From Rhipicephalus microplus (taxonomy: Eukaryota; Arthropoda; Arachnida; Ixodida; Ixodidae): 64,000 bases of DNA. The translations under genes and the position numbers were made by a program. Under the pieces are notes generated by a model. That model worked only from the letters and a program-made list of their open reading frames with translations, ran no database searches and was not told where the DNA came from. Each line of letters begins with the position of its first letter. Within the stretch, counting starts at the first letter, position 1. The stretch covers positions 68,350,456 to 68,414,455 of the forward strand of contig NC_134709.1 in NCBI RefSeq assembly GCF_043290135.1, given 5' to 3'. This document shows, piece by piece, positions 10,621 through 22,904 of this stretch.

Positions 10621-11840
10621 AGCACTAGAACACTGTGGCGGGTAGCCTCGTATGTTCGGAAGTTGTTCGGGGGCCTTTAAGAGAATAATAGCCGCATAAG
10701 TGAAAACACCGTGAAGTCGTGGTTAAAAACAAACGCATTCAACCACCCGCTTACCCTACGCAGAGTGAGGCGTGATCACGTGATCAAATCTTGCACGTCA
10801 CAGCGATTGCAGCGCCCGCGCCCCCAGTGGTGGGCCTCGTGTCCGATATGATGTTTACTTCACTTGTGTTACTGAGTTGAAGGTTAGCTTTTGTCTCTGG
10901 GAACTGTCCCTCTTACTGCTAGCAAACATGAATCTTAAGTATCTCCAATTACTTAATGTAACTTGGAATTGCTTAATGTAATGTAACTTGGAATTGCTTT
11001 TATGAATTCAGTTAGAAGCTCCACTAATTTCTTTTAATCAGAAATTCACATATGCGGCACAGCCCAATTGTATGCCGTGCGCTTTCGTCGCCGTGCGTTG
11101 GTGCTCACGTACGGACAGAAGCCACTTCGAACCCGCGGCCGTACCGAAAAGCCCGCGTTGCCCGAACAAACAGACGCGCGACAGAGATCTAAAAGGCAGT
11201 AGTAGTTCCTTTATGAGAACAGCGCGAATGGGACATGGCTGCAGGAGTGAAGCGACGAAATGCCCGGGGTCGACAATGCGGCGCCGTTACAAAAGGGGGG
11301 TGGCGGCCATTGTACTACGTGTGTGGCTCTGTGGCGCTCGCAGCGGCAGCGTTGGTCCCTCGGTCCGCTGGGGGGAGCAAAGCCATTCTGCACTGTGTCC
11401 GGCCTGCCCCGCGCTGTAGCGTTCGGGAGCGGAGATATCCATTCTACTTAGGCTAGGGAGACTTCCGTCGCGGTAGAGGCGCGAGCCGTCGACGAAAATG
11501 GGCCCACTAGTACACAGGGCCCGCCAGAGGGAGGCCTGGCTCTTGCATGCCGTGAGGAGGGGAGGCGCGATAAATCGCTTGAAGTGGACAGCGGAAAGCA
11601 GTCGGATGCTGTGCTTCTCTCTGTCTTTTTCTTTTACTTCCGTTACTTCACCGTAATTCGCGCTGCGGAGGCCTGTTCTCTTGGGTCTTGAGAGCCGAAA
11701 GCTGAAACATTTGAAGCTGAAAGTTGGTCTCGTGCGTTCTGCGTTTAGTGGGTTATAAAGAATTTACAGTGAGATACGCCTAGCGAGAAAGCAAGTGTAC
11801 CAAAAGACTATGGTGTAGTAAAGAAACGTGTTGGAAAAAA
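10621..11840. other. Unassigned sequence, GC-rich centre
   Basis: 11070-11560 is GC- and CpG-rich with open frames overlapping in several registers and no recognisable product. A small direct repeat (TGTAACTTGGAATTGCTT) occurs twice near 10965-11000. Could be promoter-proximal DNA; nothing decisive. Confidence 0.35.
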
Positions 11841-11844
11841 GGCT

Positions 11845-11915
11845 GATAAGGTAGTTTAACGGTGAAGCGCGAGCACGTGGGTTTGAATGCCAGTCATGGC
11901 TGGTGACCGCAGTTG
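11845..11915 (+). repeat. tRNA-like sequence (SINE head)
   Basis: GTAGTTTAACGGTGAAGCGCG resembles box A, and GTGGGTTTGAATGCCA resembles box B at about the right spacing. No acceptor stem can be drawn, and an (AGT)n array follows at once, so I read it as a decayed tRNA-derived SINE and not a tRNA gene. Confidence 0.4.
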
Positions 11916-11916
11916 C

Positions 11917-11992
<76 letters not shown>

Positions 11993-11993
11993 A
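11916..11993 (+). repeat. (AGT)n microsatellite
   Basis: About 26 uninterrupted AGT units directly after a tRNA-like sequence. The leucine-run frame on the minus strand is an artefact of this array. Confidence 0.97.
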
Positions 11994-11999
11994 GTGGTT

Positions 12000-13150
12000 G
12001 TTAACTTGAAGAAAAGGTGCACTAGCTATCAACATGGTACACAATTAAAGAAAACAGAGTAATGGCGTTACACGAAATAAACCTAGTGCGTATCGTTCCC
12101 AGAACAATGAATTTGCCGCTACTATTAGGTTTTCGTTAATGAAGTCAAACTAATTCGTCATAATTATGACTTGACTCTCCAAGTAGCCCAATAATCATCA
12201 AAATGCCTATGAGGCGTGTGTATAGACGTCCTGAAATGACACCTAAATGTGACATTTACAACAACGTTTTAATTGCATGCTCATCTTTGTCGGTTCATAA
12301 AGAACAAGCCTACTCACTTTCGAGTCGGCTAGCTTGCACCTGCAGCCTTCTCCCTGTTGACACTGGGCAGCTCGGGGCAAAGGAAAGGAAAATGTGGCAA
12401 GTGCCCTGGAAACGCTCGCTTGAAAAGCACTTCTGTGGATTCTCTGCGCCGCAGTAAGACGACGACTTCGGGTGCGGGCGGTTACTTCCCACGTATCCCG
12501 CGGCCCTGCGCATTGTCAACGTTCTGGTCTGCTTGCTTTTTGTTCATTTCTTTTCGTTTTGTTTTGTGTGGAGGGCTCGCCCATACGTGCTTTATCTTAA
12601 ATCAATGCGGTGTTTGCATTTCGCTTGCTTCTGTTGAGTTTCTTCCCGGGAGTTCGAGCACGTCTGCCGAGCCAGAAAGAAAGTCGATTCTTCGAAGTGA
12701 TGCATTTGGGCGGGAGCTGCGGTGATTCCGGACGGTGCACGAGTCACTACGGGCCCCAGGCTCTGTCCGTTAAAGAAAAAAAATATATAAATAAGGCAAG
12801 CTAGACGAAAGTGGTATAGAGGGGCTACACAAGAAAGATTCAGGGAATGATATATAATCGTGGGGTGCCACAGCATACAAAAGCCATTTGTCAAGTCGAT
12901 ACGGGACCTCTGTATTCTTGCACCCCGTACGGGACGTCCCGTCTCGGAGGGGGGCGTCCCACGGGAGAAAAGAAAGGAAGGAGGCCCTGTGGGACGCGCG
13001 CAACTCGAGGTTCAAGACGAGACTCCCCGCTGGACTTCCAGACGAACGAGCAGCGTACGGGCAAAACGACCTTTTTTTTTTTTTTTGCGGGAGAGTGGGC
13101 ACTCCACGAGGGGCATTGTTGCTCAATTGAGCATGCGTTGGATTGACCTA
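12000..13150. other. Unassigned sequence
   Basis: 12300-13120 holds several overlapping open frames of 80-120 codons on both strands without domain features. A 15-nt T run lies near 13073-13087. No gene called. Confidence 0.4.
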
Positions 13151-13151
13151 C

Positions 13152-13504
13152 AGCTTTCCTTATCATTTAACCTTATGGTGTAGTAGCGCAAATTCACGGG
13201 GACGAAAAGGACAAGAAAACACGACACTCGCTACACTCGCAACTAATTTTTATTTCAGAAGCAGCACTTCATATATAACCCATAACCCTAGCGACACAGA
13301 AAAGAACTACGAACACTTTCTGTGTCGCTAGGGTTATGGGTTATATATGAAGTGCTGCTTCTGAAATAAAAATTAGTTGCGAGTGTAGCGAGTGTCGTGT
13401 TTTCTTGTCCTTTTCGTCCCCGTGAATTTGCGCTACTACACCATATGGTTAAATGATGTCTCACCAACTAGCCCAGCTCTCAACCCTACTGAGCTTTCCT
13501 TATC
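13152..13504 (+). mobile_element. Snap-back (hairpin) retro-insertion 2 with TSD
   Basis: The direct repeat AGCTTTCCTTATC (13152-13164 and 13492-13504) flanks a 327-bp insert. The arms are 141 bp long (13162-13302 and 13317-13457), with a 14-nt spacer. Reading both arms through I find one mismatch, where CCTTATGG pairs with CCATATGG. A 34-nt tail (13458-13491) containing ACCAACTAGCCCA follows the right arm, next to the second TSD. The near-identity of the arms means they were made in one event. A transcript would fold into a 141-bp duplex. No protein is encoded. See the related insertion at 8280-8457. Confidence 0.9.
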
Positions 13505-14200
13505 TTCGAGGGCACCAGTGGGAATTTCGTTATACTCCGTAAGTTGTACAACGTAGGCGAAGTAGTGTTTTACGGGTGAAACTAAAGGGGGGGGGGGGGG
13601 GTCATTTATAGATGGCAGCAGAATTCGAAATGTGGCGTCGCCTTGTTGCCGGCAGGCGAGCTTCATTGCGGATAATACAGAAAACTTAAAGGCCTTATAT
13701 ATCATTGTAATGCAAACATAAACACACCCTTTCTCTCTTTCTTTCTCTCTCGTTTTCTTTCCTAGCCGGCCAATGACGTTCTTCACCACCTCCTATCTCC
13801 CGTGCCATGAAACGAGCGAATGACTCACGCTTTCGTCACAAGCTGCACCTTGCGCTTTTCTCTTTTTATTTTTTGCCAGCTGCGTTTCAAGGCAATAATA
13901 TAACCTTTATGTGTCTCTAAGGCGAGGAGAGTTTGTGCGACTTGGCGATACCTGACCAACGTCCGCGTGACCCGCTGAGGTCGCGCCGTCAACACGAAAG
14001 ACGCAAATTAGTCAAACGCGGCTATCGCTGGCGTCACCTGCAATTTGTGGCGCTACGGTGGCGTCACGTATTGCCAGAATTTACGCCGTCATTTCAATGA
14101 GCGACAGCGTCGTCCATTCAAAGGACCGATCCCGCGGAGATGACGTTGCAGCAGTCGCTGGTGTACGGTATGTCTCAGGGTAAAGGGTAATGTTATTAAC
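13505..14200. other. Unassigned sequence with a G run
   Basis: A run of about 16 G lies near 13588-13603. 13985-14095 carries GTCAACACGAAAGACGCAAA and GGCGTCAC motifs, a weak relative of the CRE-rich repeat at 1109-1300. Nothing else was recognised. Confidence 0.4.
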
Positions 14201-14204
14201 GTTT

Positions 14205-14309
14205 CGTGATTCGAGTTCACCTTGAAGGATCCCAAGGAATCGAAGTTGCCAGACTCGTCGGCTACATCATTTCTAATCAAGATAGTTTTTTAACGTAACA
14301 CTCAATAGG

Positions 14310-14310
<1 letters not shown>
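14205..14310 (+). mobile_element. Ruka-type SINE, divergent 3' fragment
   Basis: GTGATTCGAGTTCACCTTGAAG, GATCCCAAGGAATCGAAGTTGCC, CTACATCATTTCTAATCA and TTTTTTAACGTAACACTC follow the Ruka body in order at low identity. The (ATT)n array starts where the SINE tail should be. Confidence 0.5.

Positions 14311-14392
<82 letters not shown>
14311..14392 (+). repeat. (ATT)n microsatellite
   Basis: About 27 clean ATT units directly downstream of a Ruka 3' fragment. Confidence 0.97.
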
Positions 14393-16140
14393 GTGAGCGT
14401 ATGATGAGAACATTACCATTCTCGTCTACTAAGCGGCAATTTCAGGCATCCTGTGTTTTCATTTTGAACTCACGACTCGCGCTGCACATTCCCGCTCACA
14501 ATGTGGTAGCGAGCGTTTAGCGTACACAGGAGCTGTTTATTCTTGACACATCTTCAGTGCATGAACCCCTCCGACAACGCATGTGAAAGCCTCCCGAGCG
14601 TTTATGCGGAGTGTAATCCGTTTCTCAGCCGTTTCACTTCGTGATACATTGTAGTAAATTTTGCGAGCGGGGATTGTGCGTGCTGTCTTGGTATTCGGAG
14701 CTGATGAAAAATCTCTTGGAGGGTCAGGGTGCGAAAGCTACGCGGTATCAGCGGTTTTGTAACGTCGCGTCAATATTAAAAGGACCTTCCGCATTTGCTG
14801 CTGTGGTCTTCACTGAATGGATGTTAAATGCGCCCTGGAGACGATAGCGCAACGACGAAATACACACGCACACGTATAGTGGGCGCGTATAGGTTCCTTC
14901 TCAGTGCCATCGTCTGCTGTGCGTTTTTGGATCGTCAATAGAGTTATTTATTCACTCAATCACAGTTCTTAAAGGTGGAGCATTGAAGGACCCAGGTTGC
15001 GACCTTCGGGGCTTTCACCGAAGTTTGGCAAATGTCGGATGCAATGGAGAGCGAGACAAGCGGGATGAGATAGTCTTAACAGGTGGCGGTCACTTTTGCG
15101 AAATATGAGTAGTAAACGTGCCGGAGGTAAGAGGTGAGTGCTATAGAGTTCAAGCTCTCCCAACAACCATCAGACGGGCATTACCAACGCCCGTATCACA
15201 CTTTCAGTAAAACCGACTTTCTGAACGAAGGAGTACTAACTGACACTTACTGAAAAGTGTTCTAAACGGCGACTTTGAAGAACTTCAGCGAAGTCACATA
15301 GGCTGTACTAGTTCTCAGTCGTCGCGTAAAATGTCACGGCAGTCACACCGTCCTTTTCATTAAGTTTTGTTTAAAGTGATAAAGAGCACACTATAGTGGC
15401 ACACCGAAAGAGATAAAGCGCACATGAAACATCGCTCTTTGTGTGGTGTCCTTGGTGTGATGTACGTCATTTTTTTTTCGTTGCGCGTCGATTCGCCTGA
15501 GACTCAGTTTCATATAAAAGTGTTTTGTTCCTTCGTCCGAGGCGCTGTTACCGGGCCCCCCGTAACTGAGTTAGCAAGCCAAGGTGCGGCAAAAAAAAAA
15601 AAAGAAACTTGGCGCAGTCTTTGGCAAGCGGCGTTCTCAAGAGCGCTAACGAAAAGAAAATAACAGACTTCCGGGCACTTTACGCGACAGGCAACTATTG
15701 TCGCTACACACGCGCAGACACCGTAATCAGCGCTGGCAGCGACAACGCCCTCTTTCCCTGCGCGGACAACAAAAGCGCGAGCCACCTTCGCGTCGCCTTC
15801 TAATGTTTCTTTTTTTTTTTTTTTTTTTTACTGTTTCCCGCTGAGGGGTGCTTCGTGGCTCTTAGCAAATTCTTTTCCGTCGCGGAAAAAAAGATAGAAG
15901 GGCGCACCCGCGCTATTCTGCCTTTGTTTTTCTTATCTTTGTTCTTTGTGTGTGTGTGTTTTCCTCTTCAACTTGAAAAAGGGAGCGAGGACGGCGCCCT
16001 TATCCCTGAGTGCCAGGCTAGAGGCTGGCGCTTTGCGGCGCGCAGGTATAGATGCAGTGCGCTCGCGAATCTGCTGTCACTCGGCTTCTGCTTCCGATTC
16101 CACTCCTTACACCTCTCTGTCTCTTTCTCATTTGAAGACG
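14393..16140. other. Unassigned sequence
   Basis: Short open frames only. A T run lies at 15809-15829. 15500-16130 is moderately GC-rich with unconvincing open frames. A (GAT)n stretch near 16150-16163 resembles a LINE tail, but no LINE body is visible upstream. Confidence 0.35.
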
Positions 16141-16187
16141 TCGTGGTACGATGATGATGATGATCAATTTGTATATTTATTAACTTG

Positions 16188-16271
16188 GATTCTTTTTTAT
16201 CGCGTATATTACAGCAGACGAAACGACGGCGGGCCGTTTTTACTGCTGTAATATACGCGATGAAAAAAGGA
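16188..16271. repeat. Inverted repeat, about 27-bp arms
   Basis: TCTTTTTTATCGCGTATATT followed by ACAGCAG at 16190-16216 pairs with its reverse complement at 16242-16270, with one small insertion; the loop is about 25 nt. There is no TSD and no ACCAACYRGCCCA tail, so I do not group it with the snap-back insertions. Confidence 0.75.
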
Positions 16272-16435
16272 AAAAAAAAATGCAAGAACAATTCAATTCA
16301 CGCTATCTGAAAATCATTGCATTAGAACACGAACAATGCCATCGCATTTCAGATTTATTTATGATGCGAATTTCTCAAACGCCATGCGCGTGCGTTCGCT
16401 CTGCTGTTTATAAATGTTATTCGTTTTCATTGATT

Positions 16436-16668
16436 TATATGTGGGGTTTAACGTCCCAAAACCACCATATGATTATGAGAGACGCCGTAGTGGAGGGCTG
16501 CGAGAATTTCGACCACCTGGGGACCTTTAACGTGCGCCCAAATCTGAGCACACGAACCTACAGAATTTCCACCTCCATCGAAAATGCAGCAGCCACAGCC
16601 GGGATTCGATCGCGCGACCTGCGGGTTGGTAGCTGAGTACCCTTAGCCACTAGACCACCGCGGCGGGG
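16436..16668 (-). mobile_element. Ruka-type SINE, near full length
   Basis: The minus strand has the CCCCGCCGCGGTGGTCTAGTGG head, a box B-like CGATCGAATCCC, the complete body and the tail GGACGTTAAACCCCACATAT. No clear TSD was found. Most changes are scattered substitutions, for example ACCTACAG where the family has GGCCCG. Confidence 0.92.
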
Positions 16669-16669
16669 C

Positions 16670-17155
16670 TGGTGTAATCAAACAGTTTTTGTTGTAATAA
16701 AACTAGATTTGCAGTAAGCATCAGAGGAACGCCGTACTCCGATCGCCGCTTAAAATCGTCACTTGAGAGATTACGCAGACAGCTATGGCGATTTAATTTA
16801 ACTCTGTTTTATCATCAAAAGAAGACGATATAATGGTCACATCAATGACGCTTGGTAGGTGAAAAATGTCAGCTAGCTTTCACGAAGGCTGTAACCCTTT
16901 CTGACACATAGTACCCGCAATAATTATTAACCTTTATACAATAATAAAATTCATTTGAGGGTCATATCGGTTAATTTTTTAAGTGCGAAGCATTTTTTTT
17001 GCGTACTTCAAGCACTTTCGGCGTCTATATGCATATCTCTATCTATCTAGCCGTTTTTTACTGGGTTCCCTCCAGATCACCCCCTTAATTGAGGTGAACC
17101 AAAATGAGTATGGCAGATAGGGGAAGATGATTAGCCGAATATGACGCGTTGGTCA
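16670..17155. other. Unassigned sequence
   Basis: AT-rich, no open frame or repeat recognised. Confidence 0.4.
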
Positions 17156-17159
17156 ACAC

Positions 17160-17885
17160 ATGAATAATGTCACAATCCCGCCGCGTACATCGTCAGACAC
17201 CTCCCGCCAAAAAGTGGCATATAACCGTGGGCGGCCCACTGGTATGCAGGTATTTGCCACAGCTGGTTGATACTTAGTATCTACCCAGGAACTGCGATAA
17301 CACACGGGTAATTTTAACGCTTGAGCGTCAAGAAAAAGTTGACATAGGAAACGTTGACCCAACGAACACATAGCATAAATATCATGGTCCAAGAAAGAGT
17401 CGAGCCCCAGCATCCTGCGTGGCAATCAAGTATTCTATCACAGAGCCGCACCTGCAGTCTCGGAACTACTTCTCACCGAGGCCCTAATGTAGTGAAACGT
17501 CTATTGTGGTTGTAGTGCTGGCTATTCAATTTTCTAAACATTACATGTGTACTCCTATGATACAGCGTCGGGCTATAACGTCAATTTTAATTAGGTGACA
17601 TTCATAGAAGTTGATTTATGTAGCAATGTCCAGGGCTGTCATCGTCTCGAGTACCAGCGCTTCATATCAGCTCATCGCTTCAGGTGTTCCCAATACTCAT
17701 GTTCCTGTTGGCACTGTTGCGCAAGTGCAAACATCTGGTTATATAAGCATCTGCAACTTTCTCAACATATCTCTGTGTGTGCAACACTTGTATATATATA
17801 TTTAGCGTCATTTCATAACGTGTTGCTCAATAAGAATTTACAACACGGTCACCTTCCCTCCGCATGATTCGCATATCGTCGGTTC
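17160..17885 (-). repeat. Composite repeat with Gly-tRNA-like module, copy 1
   Basis: The longest copy. The minus strand reads GGTGACCGTGTTGTAAATTC, GAAATGACGCTAAAT, GTTGCAGATGCTTATATAACC, GCGATGAGCTGATATGAAGCG, TACATAAATCAACTTC, then a divergent stretch. Next comes a tRNA-like module, GGCTCTGTGATAGAATACTTG, TTGCCACGCAGGATGCTGGGGCTCGA. The end is GGGTCAACGTTTCCTATGTC and TTCTTGACGCTCAAGCGTTAAAATTA. The module resembles tRNA-Gly(GCC). Related copies lie at 22905-23500, 31950-32110 (5' part) and 33336-34640. No protein product was recognised, and the family name is unknown to me. Confidence 0.75.
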
Positions 17886-17912
17886 CCAAGATACTTGGGA
17901 TCTGCTGAATTT

Positions 17913-18879
<967 letters not shown>

Positions 18880-19072
18880 GTAGGTGGTAACTCTGACGTC
18901 ATCGGGATCATTTTGCAAATATCTAACTCGTGGTGCATGTATTCTCATGCATTTGCCCCAATTTCTTGGTAAGTAGGGCACTTATGTTGATAATATTGCC
19001 GTTTTAGACGTTGTCATACATTGTGCTTTCATTCTGACATAAATTGTTATTTGATTTTAGTGTCTCTTTAAT
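18880..19072 (-). repeat. Possible TIR-element end (AAGRGACAC type)
   Basis: The minus strand starts TTAAAGAGACACTAAAATCA, similar to the AAGGGACAC ends at 4153 and 48622, and includes TGACGTCA-like sequence. The opposite end was not found, so the extent is uncertain. Confidence 0.4.
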
Positions 19073-20078
19073 TCTAGGTCGCAACGAACTATAGTGTTGA
19101 ATGTTTTTTGTTTTGTTTTGTTTTTTATGTCTCGAATAAGTGCCGCACTCCTTCGAGGTAAGCGCTTGCTCGTCCCTCCAGTGTACCCTAATATCGAAAG
19201 CAGCAGCAGTACAGTCGTAGGAGAGGACAGTAACAGCAACAACGACAGCAAAGAGAACAACACAAGTTTATTTTCACAATTTGTGCTCGACTGTAGGAAA
19301 ATGAGACGACAAAAAAATTGCTCGAGACCAATTTGATCAGGCGCAAATTTTGAGGGATAACTTCAGTGTTAAGGCTTTGGCGGAAAAGGATACGAAGCTG
19401 CAAGCATGGATTTGTGAAAACTGCGAGCACCATTCACAAGGAAATGGTATGCTGTTTAATTATTGACGCACTACTAGCGGTAGTGCAGTCAGCTAATCTC
19501 GTAATGAATGCACTTACATATGAGTTTCTTCCGAATATCTTTTCCTTTTTTTTTCCGATTCGAGCATAGCAAAGTGCTGTCTGCGTTTATCAAGCGCTTT
19601 CGTATATGCGTTACTGGCCATTCCACGGTGCTCCGAGTTCCCCGGACTCGAGCTGTCGTGTCGGCCCTTATCGCTGGGTGCGTGCAGCACTCCGGTGCGC
19701 AAACACAGTACTTCCATCAGCGCCGGCGAGCGTGTTTGCCCCCGAATGGGCTATAGCGACTGGGCGGCCAATCAATGGGAGCGTTCTGCACATTGCCTCT
19801 GGGTTTAATCAGGGCAACCTGAAGCGCCGTATGCTGTGCGAAAGGATCTTTGCATGGGGAGCGCTCTCTTTTTCGAAGTGTGACTTGAGCGAGAAAATGT
19901 GTGTGAGTGAAGGAAGTGTACCCGAGAGCGGTGTGAGAGTGTTCTTTCTTTTTTTAACTGAGGCTAGTGAGTCAGGCTGTATGAGCAAATCAAATGAATA
20001 TTTCGGGGAGTGAGAGTCAAGTGGGATTGTCCGAGCCAGTGAGTCGTTTGACGAAATGAAGTGAGGCAGTCTGCGATT
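19073..20078. other. Unassigned sequence
   Basis: Short open frames only, including an imperfect AGCAGC/AACAGC tract near 19198-19255. No gene or named repeat recognised. Confidence 0.35.
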
Positions 20079-20480
20079 TAGTGAGTGAGTGAGTGCAAGT
20101 GAGTGAGAGGTTGGGTGGGTGTGTGAGTGGAGTGAGCGAGTGGACTGAGTGGTTGCTGAGTGAGTTAGCCGATGGTTGAGTGAGTGAGTGAGTGAGCGAA
20201 TACGAGTAGGTTGGCTGGGTGTGTAAGTGGAGTGAGCGAGTGGAGTGAGTTCTTGCTGGGTGAGTTAGTGGATGGTTGAGTGAGTGAGTGGGTGGTTGGG
20301 TGGGCGGCTGATTGGAGTGAGCGAATGAGTGAGTGGTTGCTGAGTGAACTAGTGGATGGTTCAGTGATTGAGTGGATGGGCGGGTGGGTGGTTGGGTGGG
20401 CGGTTGAGCGATTGAGTGAGCGAGTGGTTGGTGAGTGAGTGAGTGAGAGGTTAGTTGAGCGAGTTCAGTTGAGTGAGTGT
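20079..20480 (+). repeat. GAGT/GGTG minisatellite, about 400 bp
   Basis: A degenerate array of GTGA/GAGT tetramers organised into a loose higher-order unit of roughly 60-80 bp. GTTGGGTGGGTGTGTGAGTGG, GAGTGAGCGAGTGG and GTGGATGGTTGAGTG recur in the same order. 20378-20400 has G runs with very short loops and could form a G-quadruplex. The 159-codon minus-strand frame is Ser/Thr/His/Pro-rich repeat translation, not a gene. Confidence 0.9.
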
Positions 20481-22900
20481 CTACTACATATATCATTACA
20501 GGGAGTTGTACTTTTGAGAAACCACCAGCGCGTGCGTTAGTTGAAACTTTGCCCAGACATGTAGCTTTTCACTCTTAATTTATCGTAACAAATGGCTCTC
20601 CAGGTTAAAGTAAAAAAGATCAACAGGTCCTTATTTGATACGCAATGTCCGTACAAATCACATTAAACAGCACCTTTTCGTAAGGGAATTCTGAATGTGA
20701 ATGTGGGAGAAATGGACTGTTCCCATCACGTAAACAAAAATACATTGGCTAGCGAATCCTCTCATTTCTTTCATAGATGAAGGGAGAAACTCGAATGCTT
20801 AATTGCAATCAGATATATGTCAAAGAAATTGGTGAATTCGTGCTGCACGCCTGGCTGGCTCAACACTAATGTAAGTCTCTACCACATCACTCCCGACAGT
20901 CTGCGGAAGTCGCGCACACATGGAACACAGGGTTTCGCAGAATACCACATGCTATAAAGCGGTTGCTATTTCCTTCGGTCCTGTGCTTTTACAAGTTACG
21001 TCATCTGTGTGCTTTTTCTATTCGTGTGCCCTTCAATCAATATAACTCAAGGAAGTTCTTCCAACTCACCTAAACTAGTCATTACCACAGTTTTACAGCA
21101 TTTAGAGGTAAATCATTGTACAGCAACTAGTTCTTTATAGGAACACCGTATGTACATGGTAAGTCGCTGCTTTAAGAGCTGTTTGATTAGCATCGAGCTC
21201 TTAGACTCTACTTGACCCTTGTGGCCGCGTCAGAGAGAGTGAGAGGAAAAAGAAGGGTCTTGAAGTCACCTTGCCTGGGTATATTGGGATCTATCGCGCA
21301 AAAGTTTACTTGCCTTCTTGTTTAGGAGGAACTTTTGAACGCATACAAAACACGTTCATTGACCAGTTTGTTCTGAGCGCCGGTGATAGCAAAATCCAGA
21401 ACTTCGTCAATCTTGTAGCAAAAGAGGTATACGTGCCGAAGTATCAGTACAAGCTTTTGATTTCCCGCTCCAGTTATTCGTCAAAGACCATCAGTAAACG
21501 GCCGCGGCTTCAGTTATGGTTTCTCCGCACTTACGCGCAGTAGCCGCGGCTGCTTTGCGAAACGGCCCATGCGCCCGCTGGAACGCGCCAGAAACAATCG
21601 GCTGAAACGGGGGCCCGGCGAGTTTGCTCCGAGAACACAATCGAACCGTGTAATGGATATCGTGCAACAACAACTACTTCCACCTCGTGTGTAAGACCAC
21701 TTCGATTCCCGTGAGCCATGGCTGCGTCGTCGTCTGCAAAGCGTCAAAGGAGCGCGAGCCGTCTGCTACGGCGAACAGCCAATCAGGCGTCTGGACAGCG
21801 TCGCCTGGTGCGCCCTCTCTTGCCAGTCGACTGCGTAAGGAGGAGGGGGAGAATCAATTGCACCTCGTGGGGTGTGTTTTTGCGCTCTGGGGAGGGGGTG
21901 TGGAGTTATAGGGGAGGATAGGGGGTCAGACAGTTGTGTACGTGCATGCACTTGCCCCCCCCCCCCCCCCTCTCCGACTGTATACTCTCCTTGCACCCGG
22001 CATCCCTCGCAGGTTCCTTTCGGATCCCGAGTCGATAATGTATACACAGTCGGCCAGTCGAATGGGTGCGTGCTCGCCGAATTCGGAACCTCTTTGTTTG
22101 CGTCGTACCAGCGCTCCGTCTTCGGTACACGCAAACACGCATCTGACAATGGATCGCGAGAGTTCGCCGCTCCATTGTAGGGTAACCTATAACGTCGTTC
22201 CACACAGGCAAACAGTGAGTCCACCCTCAATCCCAGAACAGAAGTGGGCGTATACAGCAGCCGGTAGGGCGCTGCTGTCGGATGTATGGTTGTGTACGTC
22301 CTGCCGAACCATTTGTTTCCGGGGCCCTGTGTACATCTTCTCCCAAACGCGCGTAGGCTAGTGTCTATCTATAGATACATCTAAAGTACGAAACAAGGCG
22401 AACCTTATAGGTCGGAGTTGTTCGTCTCGACACTGTGTACTCTATTGCAACAACGGTTCATCCTAACCAGCTGGTCGCGACGGCCTGCCGAAGACGATTT
22501 CGAAAGTAATCGTGTACATCGATCACCGGGGTCTAAGCAGCCCTCGAAAGACCAGGGCGAGTGTAGTAACTTGGGGTCGCTGTGATTAGGGAACAATAAC
22601 TACCACATCTTCCGCAGCAGGGTGAATTTATCGTTTATAAAGTGCAGTGCACGAACCGCCTTTGGTACGTATATAGTTAATGTTTAGGACTAAGTGTTGT
22701 GTCCGAAGATGACAGGGGCAGAGAGGTCGAGTCTCTGTTAATGAATAATATTGCGATACTGTGTGTTCGTGGACCATGATTATTGAAATCCGTGGTGAAG
22801 CTAGAAAATCTGCTTGGTTTAGAGAAAGAGGGGATGCGGCGTGTTACGTGCGTTCGCGTGTTTTTTTGTGTGCCTTTTTATATACAGTACACACTCGCAG
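20481..22900. other. Unassigned sequence with GC-rich centre
   Basis: 20500-21260 is AT-rich with nothing recognised. 21480-22360 is GC-rich, with a run of C near 21955-21970 and overlapping open frames on both strands (up to 154 codons). None shows a domain. A G-rich tract at 21889-21926 has several G4-5 runs. Confidence 0.35.
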
Positions 22901-22904
22901 AACA

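Noticed and set aside
20017..20496. 159-codon Ser/Thr/His/Pro-rich minus-strand frame
   Set aside because: Translation of the GAGT minisatellite.
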